Positions 60,003-64,000 of a DNA stretch of 64,000 bases are shown in pieces. Below the pieces are notes generated by a model. It saw nothing but the letters and a program-made list of their open reading frames with translations, did not search any database and had not been told where the DNA came from. A program made the position numbers and the translations under genes. The stretch comes from Deltaproteobacteria bacterium. Lineage in GTDB: Bacteria > Desulfobacterota > GWC2-55-46. The stretch lies in assembly GCA_016234935.1 (NCBI GenBank), contig JACRNL010000007.1, forward strand, positions 62,001 to 126,000, written 5' to 3'. Positions within the stretch are counted from its first letter, which is position 1. Every line of letters begins with the position of its first letter.

Positions 60003-62468
60003 ATGGCAACGGTTAAGATAAACGGAAAAGAGATAACGGTCGAGGACAACACGCTGATACTTGACGCGGCGCGTGAGGCGGGCTGCGAGATACCTACCTT
60101 CTGCTATCAGGCGGATCTCGCGGGCATCGGCTCGTGCAGGATGTGCCTTGTCGAGATAGAAGGGCAGAAAAAGCTCCAGCCTTCGTGCGTCACGCCCGTT
60201 TTGCACGGCATGTCCATCCTCACCGATACGCCGGTGGTTCAATCCGCCCGCGCCTCGATGCTGGAATTCCTCCTTGCCAACCACGCCCTTGACTGCCCGG
60301 TCTGCGACAAGGGCGGAGAGTGCGAGCTTCAGGACGCCGTCCATAAGCACGGCCCGCACAAGGGCAGGCACGAGGAGCCCAAATTCAAGTTCCACGAGAA
60401 GGACTACATCCTGTCTCCGGTCATCATAAAGAACTCAAACAGGTGCATCCAGTGCATGAAGTGCGTGAGGGTCTGCCGCGAGATCGTCGGCGCCAACGTC
60501 CTTAGCGGCATGGGCCGGGGCGATCATCAGGAGGAGACGAGCTTTTTAAGGTCGTATCTCGACTGCGACCAGGACGGCAACTGTATAGAGGTATGTCCGG
60601 TGGGCTGCTTCATGCGTCTGCCTTACCGCTACAAGACCCGTCCGTGGGACTTGAAGGGCGCGGATACCATCTGCCCGTATTGCGCCACGGGCTGCCGCAT
60701 GACACTTGAAGAACGGGGCGGTCAGGTCATAAGGGCAAGGGCGCAGATAGGCGTAGGGTTAAACAGCGAGACGCTCTGCGTAAAGGGCAGGTTCGGCTTT
60801 GACTTCATCAGCAGCGCGGACAGGCTGACCTCTCCGCTTCTTAAAAAGTCAGGCAAATTCGAGCCGGTCTCGTGGGAAGAGGCGCTTGGCGTAATAAAGG
60901 AAAATTTCGCAAAGACCAACGGCGAAAAGATGGGCGCCGTAGCCTCGGCGCGGCTTACGAACGAGGAGCTTTATCTCTTCCAGAAGCTGATGCGGGGCAT
61001 TCTGGGGAGCTCGAATATTGACTCCGGCTCGCGCTTTGCTCCGGAGGCCGTTGAAGGTTATATCGCCGCGACAGACATGCCGGGCGGCGGGGTTTCGGTC
61101 TTTGACTGCATGGAGGCGGACACCCTCCTCATAATAGGCGGGCACGTTACCGACGAAAACCCGGTTACGGATTACATCGTAAGGCGCATTGCCGCGGGAC
61201 GGTTCATGAACGTCATAACGGCCTCCGCGCGCGCCATGCGGCTCGACTCCTCGGCCAAGCTGGTCTTAAGGCACCACCCGGCTGAGGAAGGCGCGCTTCT
61301 TGCGGCCTTTGCGCAGGCAGTGAAGGGAGCCCCTGTTGACGCGGCCCTTTTGAAGGCCGCCGGCGTGAGCGCTGACGATGTAAGCGCGGTTGCGAATAGA
61401 ATAACCGGCTCCCGGTCTCTCGCGATATTCGCGGGAACGGAGTTTTTAAGGTTCCCTAACGGCCTTTCGGGTCTTTCAGCCTTTAAAGACGCGGCAAAGA
61501 CAAAGGTCGAGAAGCTCGGCATTATGCCGGCCCTTGACAGGTGCAATCAGAGGGGCGCGTGGGAGATGGGCGCGCATCCGTGGATCGGCCCGGGCTACAA
61601 TAAGACTGCGGCAAAGGGGCACGGCACCGAGGGTATGCTTGAGGCCGCGCTTGAAGGCGGGCTTGACGTCATGTATATCGCCGGTGAAGACGTTGTCTCT
61701 GAATTTCCGGGAGATGCCTTCGCGCGCGAGGCCCTTTCAAAGCTCAAGTTCCTCGTGGTGCAGGATATCTTTCTCACTGAAACGGCCATGATGGCGGACG
61801 TTGTTCTTCCCGGAGCGGCATTTGGCGAAAAGGACGGGACGTTTACCAATCAGGAGGGCAGGGTGCAGATAATAAGAAGGCTCCTTAGGCCGCCCGGCAA
61901 GGCAAAATCAGACCTTGCCGTAATCTCTTCCATAGGCCGGATGTACGACCCCGGTTTTGCGCCGGAAAGCGCAAGCGCGGTGTTTGAAGAGATAACGGGC
62001 GGCATCGGTAATTATAAGGATGTAAGCCTGCTCTTTAACAACAAGAGGAACGTCGCCAACAAGCTCGACAACCGTCAGGCGCTCGTCAAGAAAGGCCCCG
62101 GCGGCGCTGATTTGGCGGTGTCAGCAAGGCACGGGCAGGCAAAAGAGGCGGGGTATCCCTTTACGCTTATTACAGGCAACCACCTCTTTCATTCAGGATA
62201 TCTTTCCATGCGCGCGGCAACGCTTTCAGGGCTTTTAAAGAGCGCGGTGGTCGAGATAAGCGCGGATGACGCGGGCCTGCTTGACCTAAAGAGCGGCGAT
62301 ATGGTAAGGGTGAAGGGGGATCGCCACGAGGCGGTCGTTACCCTGAGGACTAATAAAGGCTCCATGAAGGGCGTTGCCTTCATCGCTGAGAATTTCCAGG
62401 ACGCGCCGGTTAACAGGTTTTTCGCAAAGGGGTCGTTTTCCGCCGGGGTAAGCATAGCCAAGGCGTAA
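60003..62468 (+). CDS. nuoG: NADH-quinone oxidoreductase subunit G
   Basis: 821 aa from ATG 60003; the frame is open upstream into nuoF but that part is a shadow. N1b [2Fe-2S] Cys lie in CEIPTFC, GIGSCRMC and QPSC; the N5 ligands His and Cys in HALDCPVCDKGGEC. Two more [4Fe-4S] sets are in RCIQCMKCVRVC and CIEVCPVGC, and the N7-type ligands in ICPYCATGC with LCVKGRFGFD. The rest is a degenerate molybdopterin-oxidoreductase domain (about 250-820) that binds no molybdenum in complex I. It forms the tip of the electron wire with NuoF. A cyclic-nucleotide-binding gene follows 83 bases later, before nuoH. Confidence 0.95.
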   Translation: MATVKINGKEITVEDNTLILDAAREAGCEIPTFCYQADLAGIGSCRMCLVEIEGQKKLQPSCVTPVLHGMSILTDTPVVQSARASMLEFLLANHALDCPVCDKGGECELQDAVHKHGPHKGRHEEPKFKFHEKDYILSPVIIKNSNRCIQCMKCVRVCREIVGANVLSGMGRGDHQEETSFLRSYLDCDQDGNCIEVCPVGCFMRLPYRYKTRPWDLKGADTICPYCATGCRMTLEERGGQVIRARAQIGVGLNSETLCVKGRFGFDFISSADRLTSPLLKKSGKFEPVSWEEALGVIKENFAKTNGEKMGAVASARLTNEELYLFQKLMRGILGSSNIDSGSRFAPEAVEGYIAATDMPGGGVSVFDCMEADTLLIIGGHVTDENPVTDYIVRRIAAGRFMNVITASARAMRLDSSAKLVLRHHPAEEGALLAAFAQAVKGAPVDAALLKAAGVSADDVSAVANRITGSRSLAIFAGTEFLRFPNGLSGLSAFKDAAKTKVEKLGIMPALDRCNQRGAWEMGAHPWIGPGYNKTAAKGHGTEGMLEAALEGGLDVMYIAGEDVVSEFPGDAFAREALSKLKFLVVQDIFLTETAMMADVVLPGAAFGEKDGTFTNQEGRVQIIRRLLRPPGKAKSDLAVISSIGRMYDPGFAPESASAVFEEITGGIGNYKDVSLLFNNKRNVANKLDNRQALVKKGPGGADLAVSARHGQAKEAGYPFTLITGNHLFHSGYLSMRAATLSGLLKSAVVEISADDAGLLDLKSGDMVRVKGDRHEAVVTLRTNKGSMKGVAFIAENFQDAPVNRFFAKGSFSAGVSIAKA

Positions 62469-62551
62469 TAGCATGCTGCTGAAAACAACCATGAAGTCAG
62501 GCTTGATGGAAGTATAATGTTTCCTAACGCGTGGATGTTGGAGGTGAAAAG

Positions 62552-63028
62552 ATGATAGAACAAAGGTTATTGAGAGAGATGCAGTTCTTCTCCGATTTTA
62601 CGGACGGCGAGATAGCGACCATATCGAAGATAATAAAGAAAAAAGAGTTCAAGACCGGCGACACCGTGTTCACGGAGTCGGAAAACGGCGAGAGCATGTA
62701 TGTCATCAGAAAGGGAGAGGTCAAGGCCTGCAAGACCGCGCCGGACGGAGAACTCTTTACGCTGACGCTCATGAAGGACGGAGACATCTTCGGCGAGATG
62801 AGCTTTCTTGACGGCAGGCCGCGCTCCGCGTCCATCGTGGCCATATCAGACCTTGAGACCTACGTCCTTGAAAAGTCGGATTTCGAAACGCTCGTCGAGG
62901 CCAACCCGCGCATGACGTATAAGCTCATGCGCAATATCGTCTTTACCATACATTCGATAGTGCGCGGCATGAATTCGAGATACATAGAGATGATCAACTA
63001 TATGTACGGCAGAAAGCGGATGGGGTAA
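62552..63028 (+). CDS. stand-alone cyclic-nucleotide-binding domain protein
   Basis: 158 aa from ATG 62552, chosen because GGAGGTG lies just upstream. A Crp-like beta-roll (about 10-120) has the phosphate-binding cassette FGEMSFLDGRPRSASIV, including the Glu and Arg used to hold cAMP or cGMP. There is no helix-turn-helix, so it does not bind DNA; a C-terminal helix (IVFTIHSIVRGMNSRYIEMINY) may dimerise or bind a partner. It stands inside the nuo operon between nuoG and nuoH, so it may tune complex I or respiration in response to a cyclic nucleotide. The window also encodes a nucleotide cyclase at its left end; that link is inferred. Confidence 0.88.
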   Translation: MIEQRLLREMQFFSDFTDGEIATISKIIKKKEFKTGDTVFTESENGESMYVIRKGEVKACKTAPDGELFTLTLMKDGDIFGEMSFLDGRPRSASIVAISDLETYVLEKSDFETLVEANPRMTYKLMRNIVFTIHSIVRGMNSRYIEMINYMYGRKRMG

Positions 63029-63162
63029 GTCCGGCCGCTTCTTTATGCGGCGCGATGCGGGCTTCAAGGCCTTTTGCCTGTCTGAGGATTTATTGAGAAG
63101 AATCACAGGCGCGGCTCTGAAGAGACAGGGCGTTTAGACGGCGTCTCACTACTCTTAAAAAA

Positions 63163-63187
63163 AGGCGAGGCTGAAGCCTCGCACTAC
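63163..63187. repeat. GCGAGGCT-AGCCTCGC hairpin
   Basis: GGCGAGGCTGAAGCCTCGCC-like perfect stem followed by ACTACAAA, just before nuoH. The same hairpin with ACTAC is the centre of the element at 31520 (GCGAGACTAAAGTCTCGC). Confidence 0.55.
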
Positions 63188-63195
63188 AAAATACT

Positions 63196-64000
63196 ATGCC
63201 GGATATAACTACTATAATCGCAGTCATCATAATGGTGGTCAAGGTCGTTGTGGTGACACAGGTAATCTTTTCTCTGCCCATGCCGCTCACGTGGATAGAA
63301 AGGAAGATCGCCGGCCACATACACGTGAGGCTTGGCCCCATGAGGGTAGGCCCGCACGGGATACTTCAGCCGCTGGCCGACACGATAAAGCTTCTTTTTA
63401 AGGAGGATATCACGCCGGCAAAGGCCGACAAGTTCCTTTATAAGATAGCCCCGCTTGTGGCGATGGTGCCGGCGTTCGCGGTCTTTGTCGCCATCCCGTT
63501 CGGCGGCGAGTTTATCGTCCCGTTCACGGACAAGGTGTTCACGCTCTATATATCCGACATGAACGTCGGCATACTGTATGTCCTTGCGATAGGCGGCCTC
63601 AGCATATACGGCATTATCCTCGGCGGTTGGGCCTCGAACAGCAAGTACGCGCTTCTGGGCGGCCTGCGCTCCTCGGCGCAGATGATCAGCTATGAAGTCG
63701 CGCTGTCGTTTGCGGCCATCGGCGTCGTGATGATGACAAATTCTCTCAGCCTCGTTGACATGGTCAAAAGCCAGGGCGACTGGTTCTGGCAGTGGAACAT
63801 ACTTTATCTGCCCGTAGGGCCTGTATGGTTCGTGATATTCATGATAGCCTCGCTCGCGGAGATAAACAGGATACCATTTGACCTTCCCGAGGACGAAGGA
63901 ACGCTTGCGGCCGGCTACCACACGGAATACAGCGGCATGAGGTTTTCTTTCTTCATGCTCTACGAATACGTGGCAATGGTGACGGTGTCGTGCCTCGCGG
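63196..64000 (+). CDS. nuoH: NADH-quinone oxidoreductase subunit H, 3' partial
   Basis: 268 codons are visible and the frame is open at the window end. The start ATG 63196 gives a hydrophobic first helix, then TWIERKIAGHIHVRLGPMRVGPHGILQPLADTIK (split here as WIERKIAGHIHVRLGP and GPHGILQPLADTIKL), the NuoH hallmark, and later INRIPFDLPEDEGTLAAGYHTEYSG. It is the membrane subunit that joins the arms and forms the quinone entry. It is preceded by a hairpin repeat. Only a weak ribosome site is visible. Confidence 0.95.
   Translation, partial: MPDITTIIAVIIMVVKVVVVTQVIFSLPMPLTWIERKIAGHIHVRLGPMRVGPHGILQPLADTIKLLFKEDITPAKADKFLYKIAPLVAMVPAFAVFVAIPFGGEFIVPFTDKVFTLYISDMNVGILYVLAIGGLSIYGIILGGWASNSKYALLGGLRSSAQMISYEVALSFAAIGVVMMTNSLSLVDMVKSQGDWFWQWNILYLPVGPVWFVIFMIASLAEINRIPFDLPEDEGTLAAGYHTEYSGMRFSFFMLYEYVAMVTVSCLA

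Overview
The window comes from a GC-rich, Gram-negative (diderm) bacterium. It encodes LPS-export permeases (LptF/LptG), a Skp/OmpH-type periplasmic chaperone, outer-membrane beta-barrels and an OmpA-like domain. A complex I operon of the split nuoC/nuoD type and a chemotaxis cluster with cheD suggest a Nitrospirota- or Desulfobacterota-like lineage, but this is an inference from gene content only.

Layout. 0-12 kb: a CHASE2 nucleotide cyclase (cut by the window edge), a TPR plus beta-barrel outer-membrane protein, a perfect CRP-type operator, and a giant FecR/Ig-like/beta-repeat surface protein split into two ORFs by a one-base frameshift. 11.7-18 kb: skp/ompH, tRNA-His, argS with a nitrilase-family gene, an ftsB-like gene, then an AT-richer insert with a muramidase, a secreted partner and an XRE regulator. 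18.4-22.7 kb: lptF-lptG, initiator tRNA, an FAD oxidoreductase, tRNA-Leu(UAA). 23-37.6 kb: a sigma-54 promoter followed by five co-directional DUF11-type secreted or outer-membrane proteins, the last with an internal OmpA domain and a large predicted barrel. 38-49.8 kb: a chemosensory cluster (sigma-54 activator, MCP-like, cheY, STAS, cheA, mcp, cheW, cheR, cheD, cheB). 49.8-55 kb: a GT-C glycosyltransferase, a short AMP nucleosidase, a HEAT protein, a Lys-rich Cys-tailed microprotein and a second nitrilase-family hydrolase. 55-64 kb: nuoA-B-C-D-E-F-G, a stand-alone cyclic-nucleotide-binding protein, and nuoH running off the end.

The most unusual features are: (1) a family of GC-rich palindromic elements that lie between genes and also in frame inside coding regions (cyclase, response regulator, CheY, STAS, CheA, MCP, DUF11 protein), resembling the coding palindromes of Rickettsia; (2) the sigma-54-driven DUF11 surface locus; (3) a possible cyclic-nucleotide circuit made of a cyclase, a perfect CRP box before the giant FecR protein, and a cNMP-binding protein inside the nuo operon; (4) a TPR-barrel/giant beta-repeat pair that could be a Slam-like (type XI) exporter and its cargo. 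Several other dispersed hairpin families also occur between genes.
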